A DNA stretch of 64,000 nt from Pseudomonadota bacterium (GTDB taxonomy: Bacteria; Pseudomonadota; Gammaproteobacteria; UBA1113). This document shows, piece after piece, positions 9,338 to 17,943 of the stretch (position 1 is its first letter; every line of letters begins with the position of its first letter). The translations under genes were made by a program, and so were the position numbers. Below the pieces are notes generated by a model. It was not told the DNA's origin and searched no databases. It worked only from the letters and a program-made list of their open reading frames with translations. Location: the NCBI GenBank assembly GCA_021778015.1, contig JAJYCX010000005.1, positions 1 to 64,000 of the forward strand, in the 5' to 3' direction.

Positions 9338-11473
9338 TCAAACCTTCTGCAGCTTCGCAAAACTACACACCAGCCATTTAGTGCCATGCTCAAAATTAAC
9401 AAATTGCACTTGTACGCGCGCGTGATCGCCACTGCCCTCGAAGGCTAAAATGGTCCCCTCGCCAAATAAAGGATGGCGTACACGTTCTCCCAGATTAAAA
9501 CCGTAACCGCTGGTTGCACGTAAGGGTGTAAAGGAACTGCTTAACCGCTCCTTCTTAATATATTCTTTTGGAATTTCACTTAAAAAGCGTGAGTGTTTTT
9601 TGCACTCACTTCTGCCGTGCAATTGACGACTTTGCGCATAAGTCAAATATAATTTTTTCATTGCACGCGTCATGCCTACATAACACAAACGTCGTTCTTC
9701 GGCCAAACCATCGCCGTCATTCACCGACAAATAATGCGGAAATAGCCCTTCTTCCAACCCACACATGAACACGATGGGAAACTCTAGCCCTTTGGCCGAA
9801 TGCAAAGTCATCATTTGCACCGCATCTTCACCCATGGCCGCTTCCTTCTCGCCACTGTCTAATACCGCTTGCGCTAAAAAGGCCGCTAAAGGTGGTAGAT
9901 CGGTGTTAGCTTCTGGACTAAATTCTTTGGCAACGGTGATCAATTCATCTAAGTTTTCACTCTTCGCCAAGCCTTTTTCGGAACGATCTTTTTTGTAATA
10001 GGCGGATAATTCACTGCGTTGCAGAATCTGCTCTAGCATACTATCTATTTGAGTTTGTTGTACTATAGGCTGCAAAGCAAGAATTAATTCTATAAAACCA
10101 TTGATGGCCGTAGCAGCACGGTTGGCTAATGCCCCTTCCGTTATTAATTTGCGCGCCGCTTGCCATAAGGACAGTGCATTGCCCCGCGCTGCATCGCGTA
10201 ACTGCTCCATTGTTTTATCGCCTATGCCGCGCGGTGGTTGATTGACTATACGTTCAAAAGCCGTGTCATCATCAACATTATAAACCAAACGCAAATAGGC
10301 CAGCGCATCCTTAACTTCCGCTCTATCAAAAAAGCGTAATCCCCCGTAAATCCGATAAGAAATATGGCCTTCTAATAACGTTTCCTCTAAAACACGTGAT
10401 TGGGCATTAGAACGATATAAGATCGCCATCGCGCTATAAGCTACACCTTGCGAATATGCTTTTTGAATACAGCTTCGTATAAAGCGCGCTTCGTCGTGCT
10501 CATCAAAAGCTTCATAGAGACTGATGGGCTCGCCCTCTTCCCCTTCAGTCCACAATTCTTTTCCTAAGCGATCGTCGTTTTTGGCGATCACGGCATTTGC
10601 CGCATGCAAAATAGTTTTAGTAGAACGATAATTTTGCTCTAAACAAATGGTAGTTACATTAGCGTAATCCTTGAGAAACTGAGCTAAGTTTTCGGCCAAT
10701 GCACCGCGCCAACCATAAATAGCTTGATCGTCATCTCCCACCACCATCACATCGGTATTGGCACCGGCCAATTGTCGGATCCATGCATATTGCATGGCAT
10801 TCGTATCTTGAAACTCATCTACCAATAGATGACTAAAACGCGCTTGATAATGCGCCAATATATCCGGCGAATTGCGCCATAATTCATGCACGCGTAATAA
10901 TAATTCGGCAAAATCAACTGAGTTAGTAGCAGCACACAGCTCTTCATATGCACTATAGATGCGAATTTGTGTACGCCTAAACGCGTCGTGTTCATCATCC
11001 ACTTGCGCTGCACGCAAACCCAATTCCTTTTGGGAATTGATAAACCATTGCGCCTGCCTCGGCGGCCAATTTTTTTCATCTAAATTTAATTGTGCTAATA
11101 CACGGCGCACTAAACGGTATTGATCATCACTGTCTATAATTTGGAAATTTTCGGATAGTCCCGCCGCTTGCCAATGCAAACGTAATAATCTATGGGCAAT
11201 GCTATGAAAAGTGCCAATCCACAAATGACGCACATCGTAAGGAGCCACTTGTTGTAAGCGATGACGCATTTCATGCGCCGCTTTATTGGTAAAGGTAACC
11301 GCTAAAATACCATTAGCGTGCGCATGTCCCGTCGTCAATAACCAGGCAATGCGGTGTGTCAATACACGCGTCTTACCACTACCAGCGCCAGCTAATATTA
11401 ATAAATGTCCTGGAGCGGCGGTAACGGCAGCAACTTGCTCACTATTTAATAATTCAAGTAATGTATTAGACAT
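9338..11473 (-). CDS. uvrD: DNA helicase II (UvrD/PcrA type, superfamily 1)
   Basis: 3'-5' helicase that removes UvrC-incised strands and nascent strands in mismatch repair. The 711-residue length fits UvrD (720 in E. coli). Visible motifs: the Q-motif region LNSEQVAAV (9-17), Walker A AGAGSGKT (28-35), DEFQDTN (219-225), QAIYGWRG (250-257), and later MTLHSAKGLEF and YVGMTRAM. The C-terminal tail has the VRHPLFGEGTI Tudor-like domain used by UvrD to contact RNA polymerase. It ends in a repeat-filled gap and starts 3 bases after the stop of the GIN-domain lipoprotein gene, so it may be expressed with it. Confidence 0.95.
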   Translation of the reverse strand: MSNTLLELLNSEQVAAVTAAPGHLLILAGAGSGKTRVLTHRIAWLLTTGHAHANGILAVTFTNKAAHEMRHRLQQVAPYDVRHLWIGTFHSIAHRLLRLHWQAAGLSENFQIIDSDDQYRLVRRVLAQLNLDEKNWPPRQAQWFINSQKELGLRAAQVDDEHDAFRRTQIRIYSAYEELCAATNSVDFAELLLRVHELWRNSPDILAHYQARFSHLLVDEFQDTNAMQYAWIRQLAGANTDVMVVGDDDQAIYGWRGALAENLAQFLKDYANVTTICLEQNYRSTKTILHAANAVIAKNDDRLGKELWTEGEEGEPISLYEAFDEHDEARFIRSCIQKAYSQGVAYSAMAILYRSNAQSRVLEETLLEGHISYRIYGGLRFFDRAEVKDALAYLRLVYNVDDDTAFERIVNQPPRGIGDKTMEQLRDAARGNALSLWQAARKLITEGALANRAATAINGFIELILALQPIVQQTQIDSMLEQILQRSELSAYYKKDRSEKGLAKSENLDELITVAKEFSPEANTDLPPLAAFLAQAVLDSGEKEAAMGEDAVQMMTLHSAKGLEFPIVFMCGLEEGLFPHYLSVNDGDGLAEERRLCYVGMTRAMKKLYLTYAQSRQLHGRSECKKHSRFLSEIPKEYIKKERLSSSFTPLRATSGYGFNLGERVRHPLFGEGTILAFEGSGDHARVQVQFVNFEHGTKWLVCSFAKLQKV

Positions 11474-11476
11474 AAA

Positions 11477-12220
11477 CTATTTGATATTCCGATCGTCGTC
11501 TGGATTAACGATGGGCGGAACAATTCCCTTCATACGCAGCGTGGAACCGTTTTGTCGCTCATAATCCGCTATTGCTGCCGGATCGGTATAAAAATACACA
11601 TCGCTTTTGCCCGTGCTCAACACGCTTAAACCATCTACGTTTTGCACATCTGCTTGCGACTGTCCTGCCGTGTTGATAAATAAAGTACGTACGTGTAAAT
11701 GACGCGCATCTAAACGCGATTTATCCAACAAGGTGACATCCAAGCGTGTGGCACGACCATTTAGTTCTATAAAACCCTGTCCATCCGCTTTGACAATAAA
11801 GTGTGGCGTATTGAGATTATCTATAAATATCTTGCCGCCATTGTGTGCCGCGATCGCATTGAGTTGCGGTACGGCAATGTTCAAACAATTCACTGTAGTA
11901 TACGGCGTAAATTGCTGCGGCGGGTTAATAGCATGTATATAGAGTACACGATTCTCCACATAAAAAGTGGCTATGCTAGACAAGGGACTGTATTGCGCGC
12001 TTTGCACTCTACGCATTGCAACACTAGAATCGTTCGTTATAATAGCTTGTAATGGCCCATAAACTACGATGCGATCAAAATCACCAGGATAAAAACTGCT
12101 GGCTTCTGTCGTAACCGCTACATCGTGTTGTGCTGCGGGCACTACTTTAGATTGCGTCGTGCAAGCCGCTAAACAGCATAATAAGGATAAACAAACAACG
12201 CGTATTGTTCCTCTTATCAT
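11477..12220 (-). CDS. Putative lipoprotein with a GIN/DUF2807-like domain
   Basis: A 247-residue predicted lipoprotein: Arg-containing N-terminus, hydrophobic core and the lipobox LAAC with Cys20. The mature part is rich in short beta-strand repeats with hydrophobic-polar alternation, typical of the right-handed beta-helix GIN domain (DUF2807), in which NGGKIFIDNL and ADGQGFIELNG recur as rungs. Longer in-frame starts overlap the SDR gene; I chose the ATG at 12220 because it begins the signal peptide and lies 8 bases past the SDR stop with AAGGA upstream. Likely an envelope protein of unknown role, co-transcribed between the SDR gene and uvrD. Confidence 0.72.
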   Translation of the reverse strand: MIRGTIRVVCLSLLCCLAACTTQSKVVPAAQHDVAVTTEASSFYPGDFDRIVVYGPLQAIITNDSSVAMRRVQSAQYSPLSSIATFYVENRVLYIHAINPPQQFTPYTTVNCLNIAVPQLNAIAAHNGGKIFIDNLNTPHFIVKADGQGFIELNGRATRLDVTLLDKSRLDARHLHVRTLFINTAGQSQADVQNVDGLSVLSTGKSDVYFYTDPAAIADYERQNGSTLRMKGIVPPIVNPDDDRNIK

Positions 12221-12227
12221 GTCTTGT

Positions 12228-13010
12228 TTATTCCTTCGGTTGCCTGTGTACCAACGAAGCCGATGCTTGCGCGGTAGGAGTAATGAGTATGTCTTGAATG
12301 TTAACATGGGCTGGCCTGGATGCACAATAAAAAATGGCATCGGCAATATCTTGTGGTGTTAATGCTTCTATACCAACATATTCTTGTTGACTACGTGTAG
12401 TATCACCCTTAAAACGTACCTGACTAAATTCTGTTTCCACCATGCCGGGCTCTATACAAGAAACACGTACAGCATGGCCACTCAGATCCAAACGCAGCGC
12501 ATCGCTGAAGGCTTTAACCGCATGCTTAGTAGCACAGTAAACAGCACCGCCTATATAAACCTGTCGGCCGGATATAGATCCTAAATTAATAATATGTCCC
12601 TGATTCCGTTTCAACATATTGGGTAATAAAGCATGCGTGAGGTAAAGCAGTCCTTTTATATTAGTGTTGATCATTTTTTCCCAATCGTCTAACAACGCTG
12701 TTTGCACTTTATCCTTACCCAAGGCTAAACCAGCATTATTAATCAGTACATCGATCTCAGACCAAGGTGATGTTAAACCGGCACAAATTTTTTCTACTGC
12801 GCTGTGATCACAAATGTCCACAACAAAAATTAAACTTTGGGCATTGTGTTCAGTTTTGAGTTCTGCTGCTAAATTGCGCAATTTATCTTCGCGTCTAGCT
12901 AATAAAATAAGCCTAGCCCCGGCTTTAGCAAATAAATGCGCGCAAGCCAAACCTATACCACTGGATGCGCCGCTGATAAAAACGGTTTTGTTATTAAAGT
13001 CGATCGACAT
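12228..13010 (-). CDS. Short-chain dehydrogenase/reductase (YdfG-like)
   Basis: A 260-residue classical SDR oxidoreductase. The cofactor motif GASSGIG is at 14-20, NNAG at 91-94, and the catalytic Ser145 or Ser147, Tyr158 and Lys162 (YCATK) are all present. The arrangement and the following PGMVETEF segment resemble YdfG, an NADP-dependent 3-hydroxy-acid or serine/allo-threonine dehydrogenase, but SDR substrates cannot be read from sequence. A strong AAGGAG lies 6 bases before the ATG. Upstream are two tandem copies of a GC-rich repeat, so its promoter must lie in or near them. Confidence 0.88.
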   Translation of the reverse strand: MSIDFNNKTVFISGASSGIGLACAHLFAKAGARLILLARREDKLRNLAAELKTEHNAQSLIFVVDICDHSAVEKICAGLTSPWSEIDVLINNAGLALGKDKVQTALLDDWEKMINTNIKGLLYLTHALLPNMLKRNQGHIINLGSISGRQVYIGGAVYCATKHAVKAFSDALRLDLSGHAVRVSCIEPGMVETEFSQVRFKGDTTRSQQEYVGIEALTPQDIADAIFYCASRPAHVNIQDILITPTAQASASLVHRQPKE

Positions 13011-13040
13011 GGGAGCTCCTTAATTTTATGGTTTATTACT

Positions 13041-13174
13041 ATATCCAGGGTTCAGCATCATAGCTCATTGCTGGCCGGGCCCGGTCACGTGACATCCTCG
13101 TCGTGCTCGTGCCTGCGCGCGCCGAGGGCTCCTGTCTCGTGACACCCGTCCATCACTATTGCGCTTTATTTCCT
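13041..13174. repeat. GC-rich interspersed repeat, copy 1
   Basis: About 133 bases that recur at 13212-13344 and 14581-14716 and stand out as GC-rich against AT-rich surroundings. Shared landmarks are AATCCAG/ATATCCAG at one end, CTGGCCGGGCCCGGTCACG, GTCGTGCTCGTGCCTGCGCG, and CACTATTGCGCTTT at the other end. This copy contains the palindrome GTCACGTGAC. It is in the same orientation as the other two copies. Confidence 0.85.
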
Positions 13175-13211
13175 GTTCATTCGCATCAATATATACTTTA
13201 TCTGTTCGAAT

Positions 13212-13344
13212 AAATCCAGAGTTGTGCCGTTTGAGTTCATCGCTGGCGGGCCCGGTCACGCGACCTCTCCGTCGTGCTCGTGCCTGCGCGCGCCGAGGGC
13301 TCCTCTCACGTGACACACGTCCACCACTATTGCGCTTTTTTTCT
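13212..13344. repeat. GC-rich interspersed repeat, copy 2
   Basis: Second copy of the repeat, 38 bases after copy 1 and in the same orientation. It keeps the GGGCCCGGTCACGCGACC, GTCGTGCTCGTGCCTGCGCG and CACTATTGCGCTTT blocks. Open frames crossing it have Arg-rich translations produced by the repeat and are not taken as genes. Confidence 0.85.
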
Positions 13345-13391
13345 TGTGTGTCATATCTGCGTTTTTAGTACAACAGCTAGATCTATAACAT

Positions 13392-13440
13392 AGATCATTC
13401 TCGACGAAGTCGGGAATCCAGTTTCAATTCAAGTTTTCTG
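13392..13440. repeat. Partial GTCATCC-type repeat overlapping the recF 3' end
   Basis: The stretch TCGACGAAGTCGGGAATCCA followed by GTTTCAATTCAAGTTTT matches the left half of the larger elements at 31723 and 51993. It runs into recF, whose stop codon (13424-13426) and last few codons lie inside it. Confidence 0.7.
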
Positions 13441-14527
13441 CATTAGCAGCATATGCCTCCATCACCACCCCATGTTCCACGTGGAACATCTTCGTAGGCA
13501 AATTTGCTGTCAATTCATGTAAATAGGATAAATCTATCCCTGTAATTAATACTTGTGAAGCCATATCCTGTAATACCGCAATAAGCGTCTTTTGCCGCTG
13601 GTCATCCCACTCAGCGGGAACATCATCTAATAGATAGACACAGCTTTTGCCCGTTTGTTGTTTTAATAAAAGACCCTGGGCTAATTTTAGACTATAAATC
13701 AACCACTTCTGCTGACCGCGCGACAAAATGGTCTGCACGGGTTTATCCTCTATCGTTAGCCGCAACTCAGCACGATGCGGTCCGGCGCTGGTGTAACCTA
13801 AGTGCTGATCCCGAGCTAAGCCGCCCTGTAAGGCGTCTAATAAAAGTTTATCAGCATCCCAACCCCTTTCATATTGAAAATAAAAGGAAAAATCACAAAA
13901 ACGGCCAAAAATATCATTACAAAGCGGCATAATTTGCTCTATATAATAGGCGCGGTGTAACGCCATCTTTTCGCCTATCTGCGCCAGTTCTTCATCCCAG
14001 CAACGCACTACGGCCGCTCCTTCTCTTTTAAGCGCTGCATTGCGTTGTTTTAACACCCGATTATATTGACGCCATAGATCGCCATAAGAAGGTTCCACGT
14101 GGAACAACCCCCAATCCATCCATTGGCGCCTAAATGCTGGGCCGCCATTTAACAAATCAAAGCTATCGGCATTGAGTAACTGCACGGGTAATAGCACAGC
14201 CAATTCTGCAGCACTGCGGCATAGCTCACCACCAATTTTAATCTGCCCTTCTTCTACTAGGGATTTCATCACCCCCAAAGACACTTCATTTTGGGAAGTA
14301 GTTTCAATCAGCGCTTGCAGTATGGTTTTTTGTTGATTAAATTGTATTAAAGGTTCTAAAACATGGCCCCTGAAAGAACGGCCATGGGACAGAAAATAAA
14401 CAGCTTCTAAAATAGAAGATTTTCCTGCCCCATTTTCACCCGAAATTAGATTAAAAAAAGGCGATAAAGTCAGATGAACCTCAGTTAGGTTACGAAATGT
14501 ATAAATAGACAGTGTTTTTATAGACAT
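13424..14527 (-). CDS. recF: DNA replication and repair protein RecF
   Basis: SMC-like ATPase that loads RecA at gaps through RecFOR. The 367-residue protein has Walker A GENGAGKSS (30-38), the ABC-like signature region around SRGQQKW, and the Walker B region LLDDVPAEWD. RecF proteins are normally about 357-365 residues; here the last codons and stop come from an inserted repeat. The conserved C-terminal MFHVEHG segment and an internal LFHVEP are encoded by parS sites. gyrB, the usual next gene, is absent. It is separated from dnaN by 440 bases of repeats, so it probably has its own promoter. Confidence 0.95.
   Translation of the reverse strand: MSIKTLSIYTFRNLTEVHLTLSPFFNLISGENGAGKSSILEAVYFLSHGRSFRGHVLEPLIQFNQQKTILQALIETTSQNEVSLGVMKSLVEEGQIKIGGELCRSAAELAVLLPVQLLNADSFDLLNGGPAFRRQWMDWGLFHVEPSYGDLWRQYNRVLKQRNAALKREGAAVVRCWDEELAQIGEKMALHRAYYIEQIMPLCNDIFGRFCDFSFYFQYERGWDADKLLLDALQGGLARDQHLGYTSAGPHRAELRLTIEDKPVQTILSRGQQKWLIYSLKLAQGLLLKQQTGKSCVYLLDDVPAEWDDQRQKTLIAVLQDMASQVLITGIDLSYLHELTANLPTKMFHVEHGVVMEAYAANAENLN
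13473..13488. promoter_or_regulatory. parS site 1 (inside recF)
   Basis: Perfect 16-base palindrome TGTTCCACGTGGAACA, the ParB-binding centromere sequence; the gammaproteobacterial core is GTTCCACGTGGAAC. It lies in the recF coding sequence near the C-terminus and encodes MFHVEH. About 4 kb from oriC. Confidence 0.92.
14092..14105. promoter_or_regulatory. parS site 2 (inside recF)
   Basis: 14-base perfect core GTTCCACGTGGAAC, flanked by G and A so the outer pair of the 16-mer is not symmetric. It encodes FHVEP in the recF frame. Confidence 0.88.
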
Positions 14528-14543
14528 CGCTCCAACCTTTTAT

Positions 14544-14559
14544 TGTTCCACGTGGAACA
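14544..14559. promoter_or_regulatory. parS site 3 (just upstream of recF)
   Basis: Perfect TGTTCCACGTGGAACA located 16 bases upstream of the recF start, in the intergenic region. ParB binding here could also affect recF transcription; that effect is inferred. Confidence 0.92.
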
Positions 14560-14580
14560 TTTTACTTTCTCGACCCGGCT

Positions 14581-14716
14581 ATATCCAGGATTCAACGCTA
14601 TAACTCATCACTGGCCGGGCCCGGTCACGCGACCTCTACGTCGTGCTCGTGCCTGCGCGCGCCGGAGACCTCTGTCGCATGCCACCCGTCCACCAACTAT
14701 TGCGCTTTGTTTCCTG
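14581..14716. repeat. GC-rich interspersed repeat, copy 3
   Basis: Third copy, between recF and dnaN, same orientation as copies 1 and 2. It keeps ATATCCAGGATTCA, CTGGCCGGGCCCGGTCACG, GTCGTGCTCGTGCCTGCGCG and CTATTGCGCTTT. The gap of 440 bases between recF and dnaN (14528-14967) holds only this repeat, the palindrome at 14781-14890 and two parS sites; no gene was seen in it. Confidence 0.85.
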
Positions 14717-14780
14717 CGGTCAATCCATTTATATTTACAGGGTTTTCTACATTTTTACATTCAGAGCGAGAAATTAGGTC

Positions 14781-14890
14781 CAAAGCTATTGTTGCAGAGT
14801 TCTGGCAAACCGTGAGCGGCATGGATGCCGCGACCGAGCCTACATGGACGTATTTACGGCGTGTTTGCCACAACGGCAACGATAGCTTTG
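14781..14890. repeat. 110-base imperfect palindrome (GGCATGGATGCC type)
   Basis: Outer arms CAAAGCTATTGTTG...TGGCAAAC (14781-14810) and GTTTGCCA...CAACGATAGCTTTG (14863-14890) are inverted. Inside are two small palindromes, GGCATGGATGCC at 14818-14829 and TACATGGACGTA at 14841-14852. It would fold into a long cruciform or RNA hairpin and looks like a small non-autonomous repeat. Confidence 0.8.
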
Positions 14891-14948
14891 AACAAACAAC
14901 CCATAGAATTTAAAATAGAGAGATTACTGTCTCCCCGCTCCAAAAAAA

Positions 14949-14964
14949 TGTTCCACGTGGAACA
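14949..14964. promoter_or_regulatory. parS site 4 (next to the dnaN stop)
   Basis: Perfect TGTTCCACGTGGAACA ending 3 bases before the dnaN stop codon on the minus strand. With sites 1-3 it makes four parS sites in 1.5 kb. Confidence 0.92.
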
Positions 14965-14967
14965 TTC

Positions 14968-16074
14968 TCAAATCAGTAATGGCATCACCACAAAAAGACA
15001 ATCGCTAACACCTTCTGGCTGCACCAAAACCACGCCATTTGCATCCGATAATGAAAAAGATAGGCTTTTTTGATCGGTAACCGCAATAATATCCAATAAA
15101 TAAGCCACATTAAATGATACTGAAAAAGGATCAAACGGGAAATTAACTTCTATCTCGGTTTCAGCTGCCTCGTATTCAGGGTTATTCGCCGTTACTTTCA
15201 ATTGGTTATGCGAAAGGTCCAAACGTACGCCACGCGATTTTTCATTAGTCAGTATCGCCGCTAAAGTTAAAGCTTGCTTTAATTCCTGACAAGACACGGT
15301 TAAAGTCTTATCTCCCCCTCTTGGAATCAATTTTTTAAAATCAATAAATTGCTCATTAATGAGCTTAGAAACTAAAGTGAGTTCCTGACTAGCAAAGGTA
15401 ATTTGTTGCTCATTAAAGCTAATCAGCCAATCCCCGGCATAATGGCTAATAACACGTAAAATTTCACTGATACAATTTTTAGGAACCAATGCGCGCGCAT
15501 TTTGCCCTGCACCTGCCAATAATTTTCTTTCGGCCAATGCCAAACGATGGCTATCGGTGGTCACCACTTCTAGCCTATCTTGCTCTATATTAAACAGCAC
15601 GCCATTTAAATAATGGCGCACATCCTGCGCCGCCATAGCAAAAATAGTTTTAGACAAAAGATAATAAAGATCATCCTTGGTTATTTTACATTCTACTGTA
15701 GGCGCCGTATCGTTAAACAAAGGATAGTCTTTGGCGGGCAAAGACAATAAGGTAAAACGATTTTTACCTGCCAGCACAACTGCTTTTTCAGATTCTACAG
15801 AAATAGATAATACGGTCCCTTCTGATAAGCCCTTACAGATCTCTAATAATTTGTAGCCTGGTAGCGTAATCTTACACGTTGGGTTTTTGTGTTGTAACGT
15901 GGTTACTATGGTCAGTTGAATTTCCGTGTCGGTGGCTGCAATAGATAATGTATTATCGCAAAAATCCAGCAAAACGTAGGATAAAATGGGTAAAGTGCTC
16001 TTTTTTTCAGCAATATTTAAGCATTGTTGTAATGGCTTTAGCAATTCTTCCCTAACTATTTGTAGCTTATTCAT
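14968..16074 (-). CDS. dnaN: DNA polymerase III beta subunit (sliding clamp)
   Basis: Ring-shaped dimer that tethers DNA polymerase III to DNA. The 368-residue length matches the family (366 in E. coli). The N-terminal MNKLQIVREELLKPLQ, the internal DVRHYLNGVLF and TTDSHRLAL segments, and the C-terminal PLLI ending are typical. GGGGAG precedes the ATG by 7 bases. It is 12 bases downstream of dnaA, so the two form the usual dnaA-dnaN operon. The recF gene that normally follows directly is pushed away by 440 bases of repeats. Confidence 0.97.
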   Translation of the reverse strand: MNKLQIVREELLKPLQQCLNIAEKKSTLPILSYVLLDFCDNTLSIAATDTEIQLTIVTTLQHKNPTCKITLPGYKLLEICKGLSEGTVLSISVESEKAVVLAGKNRFTLLSLPAKDYPLFNDTAPTVECKITKDDLYYLLSKTIFAMAAQDVRHYLNGVLFNIEQDRLEVVTTDSHRLALAERKLLAGAGQNARALVPKNCISEILRVISHYAGDWLISFNEQQITFASQELTLVSKLINEQFIDFKKLIPRGGDKTLTVSCQELKQALTLAAILTNEKSRGVRLDLSHNQLKVTANNPEYEAAETEIEVNFPFDPFSVSFNVAYLLDIIAVTDQKSLSFSLSDANGVVLVQPEGVSDCLFVVMPLLI

Positions 16075-16086
16075 GCTCTGCTCCCC

Positions 16087-17496
16087 TTAGGTTGATAACA
16101 CACGAATTAAATTTTTATAATCTTCAGCGATATTCATATCACTTTCCAACATCCCCTTAATGGTTTTATGTGCATGCAAGACCGTAGTATGATCGCGACC
16201 GCCAAAAGCATCGCCAATTTCTGGCAAGCTGTGATTGGTTAATTCTTTTGCTATACACATGGCCAATTGTCTAGGCCTCGCGATTGATCGTGTACGCCGT
16301 TTAGACAATAGATCGGCCACCTTAATTTTATAATATTCAGAAACCGTCTTAATGATATTTTCTATGGTCACCAGTTTATCTTGCAATGACAACAAGTCGC
16401 GCAAAGATTCTTTCACCATGTCTATAGAAATCGGTTTGCCAGTAAAATTAGCGCTAGCAATGACGCGTTTCAAAGCACCCTCAAGTTCACGAACGTTAGA
16501 ACGAATTTTCTTGGCAATGAAAAACGCAACATCATATTCCAGAGGAATATTAGATACTTCGGCCTTATTCATCAAAATGGCAACGCGCGTTTCTAACTCT
16601 GGAGGCTCCACAGCCACAGTTAACCCCCAACCAAATCTGGATTTTAATCTTTCTTCCAAACCTTCAATTTCTTTAGGGTAACGATCACAGGTTAAAATAA
16701 TTTGTTGCTGGCTTTCCAGAAGCGCATTAAATGTGTGGAAAAACTCTTCTTGTGAACGACCTTTACCGGCAAAAAACTGAATGTCATCGATTAAAAGGGC
16801 ATTGAGTTGTCTATAACGGTGTTTAAAATCTTCCATCTTATTACTTTGTATGGCCTTAACCATTTCTGCCACAAAACGTTCCGAATGCAAGTACAATACT
16901 TTAGCTTCTGGATTTTGGCACAGTATGGCATTGCCCACAGCATGCATCAAGTGTGTTTTACCCAAACCTACACCGCCATAAATCAACAAAGGGTTATTCG
17001 AACCACCTGGTTCTAAGCTAACTTGCTTCGATGCGGCTAGGGCTATTTGGTTGGATTTACCTTCAACAAATGTTTCAAAAGTAAAACGTGGATTAAGATT
17101 GCTCTGAAAAGGCTCTTTTTCTTTTACCGCTGTTGCTACAGTGTCATTGATTGTATTTTGAATAGGGTAGCGCGCTGAAACTCCTGTCATCTGTGGCGTT
17201 TTTTCTTTTTGACCCACGGTTATGGTGACTGAAAATTCGTTATTATCGCAAAAACGCGCATCTTTATTCATTTCGACAAAAATAGTTTCTATTCTTGCTT
17301 TAAAATGTTTCTCTACCCATGAAGCCACAAACGGATTCGGTGCAAATAAGAACAGTTCGCTACTATTATTGCTAGCCGCTTGTAAGGGGGAGATCCAGGT
17401 ATTGTATTGGTGATTCGATAAATCATTGCGCAATACGGTAAGGCATTCTTGCCAAAAAATAAGTATAGCTGAATCTTGATTAAATTGTTCTGACAT
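16087..17496 (-). CDS. dnaA: Chromosomal replication initiator DnaA
   Basis: AAA+ initiator that binds DnaA boxes at oriC and opens the duplex. The 469 residues include domain I (1-90), a linker, the AAA+ domain with Walker A GGVGLGKT (174-181) and Walker B LLIDDIQF (234-241), and the C-terminal helix-turn-helix with the signature [11 protein letters not shown] near 436. AGAGAGAACC precedes the ATG. Upstream lies the presumed oriC with a perfect DnaA box 73 bases before the start, so autoregulation is likely. Confidence 0.98.
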   Translation of the reverse strand: MSEQFNQDSAILIFWQECLTVLRNDLSNHQYNTWISPLQAASNNSSELFLFAPNPFVASWVEKHFKARIETIFVEMNKDARFCDNNEFSVTITVGQKEKTPQMTGVSARYPIQNTINDTVATAVKEKEPFQSNLNPRFTFETFVEGKSNQIALAASKQVSLEPGGSNNPLLIYGGVGLGKTHLMHAVGNAILCQNPEAKVLYLHSERFVAEMVKAIQSNKMEDFKHRYRQLNALLIDDIQFFAGKGRSQEEFFHTFNALLESQQQIILTCDRYPKEIEGLEERLKSRFGWGLTVAVEPPELETRVAILMNKAEVSNIPLEYDVAFFIAKKIRSNVRELEGALKRVIASANFTGKPISIDMVKESLRDLLSLQDKLVTIENIIKTVSEYYKIKVADLLSKRRTRSIARPRQLAMCIAKELTNHSLPEIGDAFGGRDHTTVLHAHKTIKGMLESDMNIAEDYKNLIRVLST

Positions 17497-17568
17497 GGTT
17501 CTCTCTAAAACACTGACTGCAAATATTTTTATTCTAGGGGATGCTGAGTCTATACAGCTTTTCTAAAG

Positions 17569-17577
17569 TTATCCACA
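17569..17577 (+). promoter_or_regulatory. DnaA box 1 (perfect)
   Basis: TTATCCACA, the exact strong consensus DnaA-binding nonamer, upstream of dnaA. Confidence 0.88.
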
Positions 17578-17660
17578 GTGTTTGTTTAGATACAAAACAA
17601 AAAAGAAAATATTTACGTGGAACAAGTTGCGAATAAGGGGAAGATAACCCAAGAAGAGAC

Positions 17661-17669
17661 TGTGCATAA
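17661..17669 (-). promoter_or_regulatory. DnaA box 2
   Basis: TGTGCATAA, which reads TTATGCACA on the minus strand and fits the TTWTNCACA consensus. Confidence 0.75.
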
Positions 17670-17728
17670 GACAATGGATGTTCTATAAATAAACAATGGT
17701 AAAAAAGAAGTCTATTCTTAGAATTAGC

Positions 17729-17737
17729 TTATCCACA
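17729..17737 (+). promoter_or_regulatory. DnaA box 3 (perfect)
   Basis: TTATCCACA, exact consensus, next to the AT-rich unwinding tract, so it is the box closest to the presumed melting site. Confidence 0.88.
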
Positions 17738-17770
17738 AGAAAACAGGTGTGCTTTAAAATGGTTAACCAG

Positions 17771-17863
17771 TTGTAAAATAATTAAAAAAAAGTGTTACCA
17801 CCCAAAAAGTAAAGACTAATAATAACAATAAACTTTAATATAAAATAATATATTATTATATAT
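17771..17863. other. AT-rich putative DNA unwinding element
   Basis: About 93 bases that are almost entirely A and T, ending in a run of TATA-type steps (taaaataatatattattata). Its place beside DnaA box 3 is what a duplex-unwinding element needs. Confidence 0.7.
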
Positions 17864-17915
17864 CGGAGAAAAAGAAGGGGAGCGGCTGAACAGAAATAAA
17901 GTTTTTTATAAACCA

Positions 17916-17943
17916 TTGACAAGCTTACACATTTGCTGATAAC
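17916..17943 (+). promoter_or_regulatory. Sigma-70-like promoter of the FadL-family gene
   Basis: TTGACA at 17916-17921, then 16 bases, then GATAAC at 17938-17943, a 6/6 and 4/6 match. About 60 bases of leader precede the ribosome-binding site AAGGAG at 17991-17996. Confidence 0.65.

Noticed and set aside
13065..13368. Arg-rich open frames on both strands
   Set aside because: They are translations of the GC-rich repeats; their sequence repeats with the DNA copies and has no ribosome-binding site.
14543..15073. Several 60-90-residue frames between recF and dnaN
   Set aside because: They cross parS, the GC-rich repeat and the palindrome, have no convincing starts and overlap each other in different frames.
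17612..17624. Fifth parS site in oriC
   Set aside because: TTTACGTGGAAC matches only one half of the palindrome.
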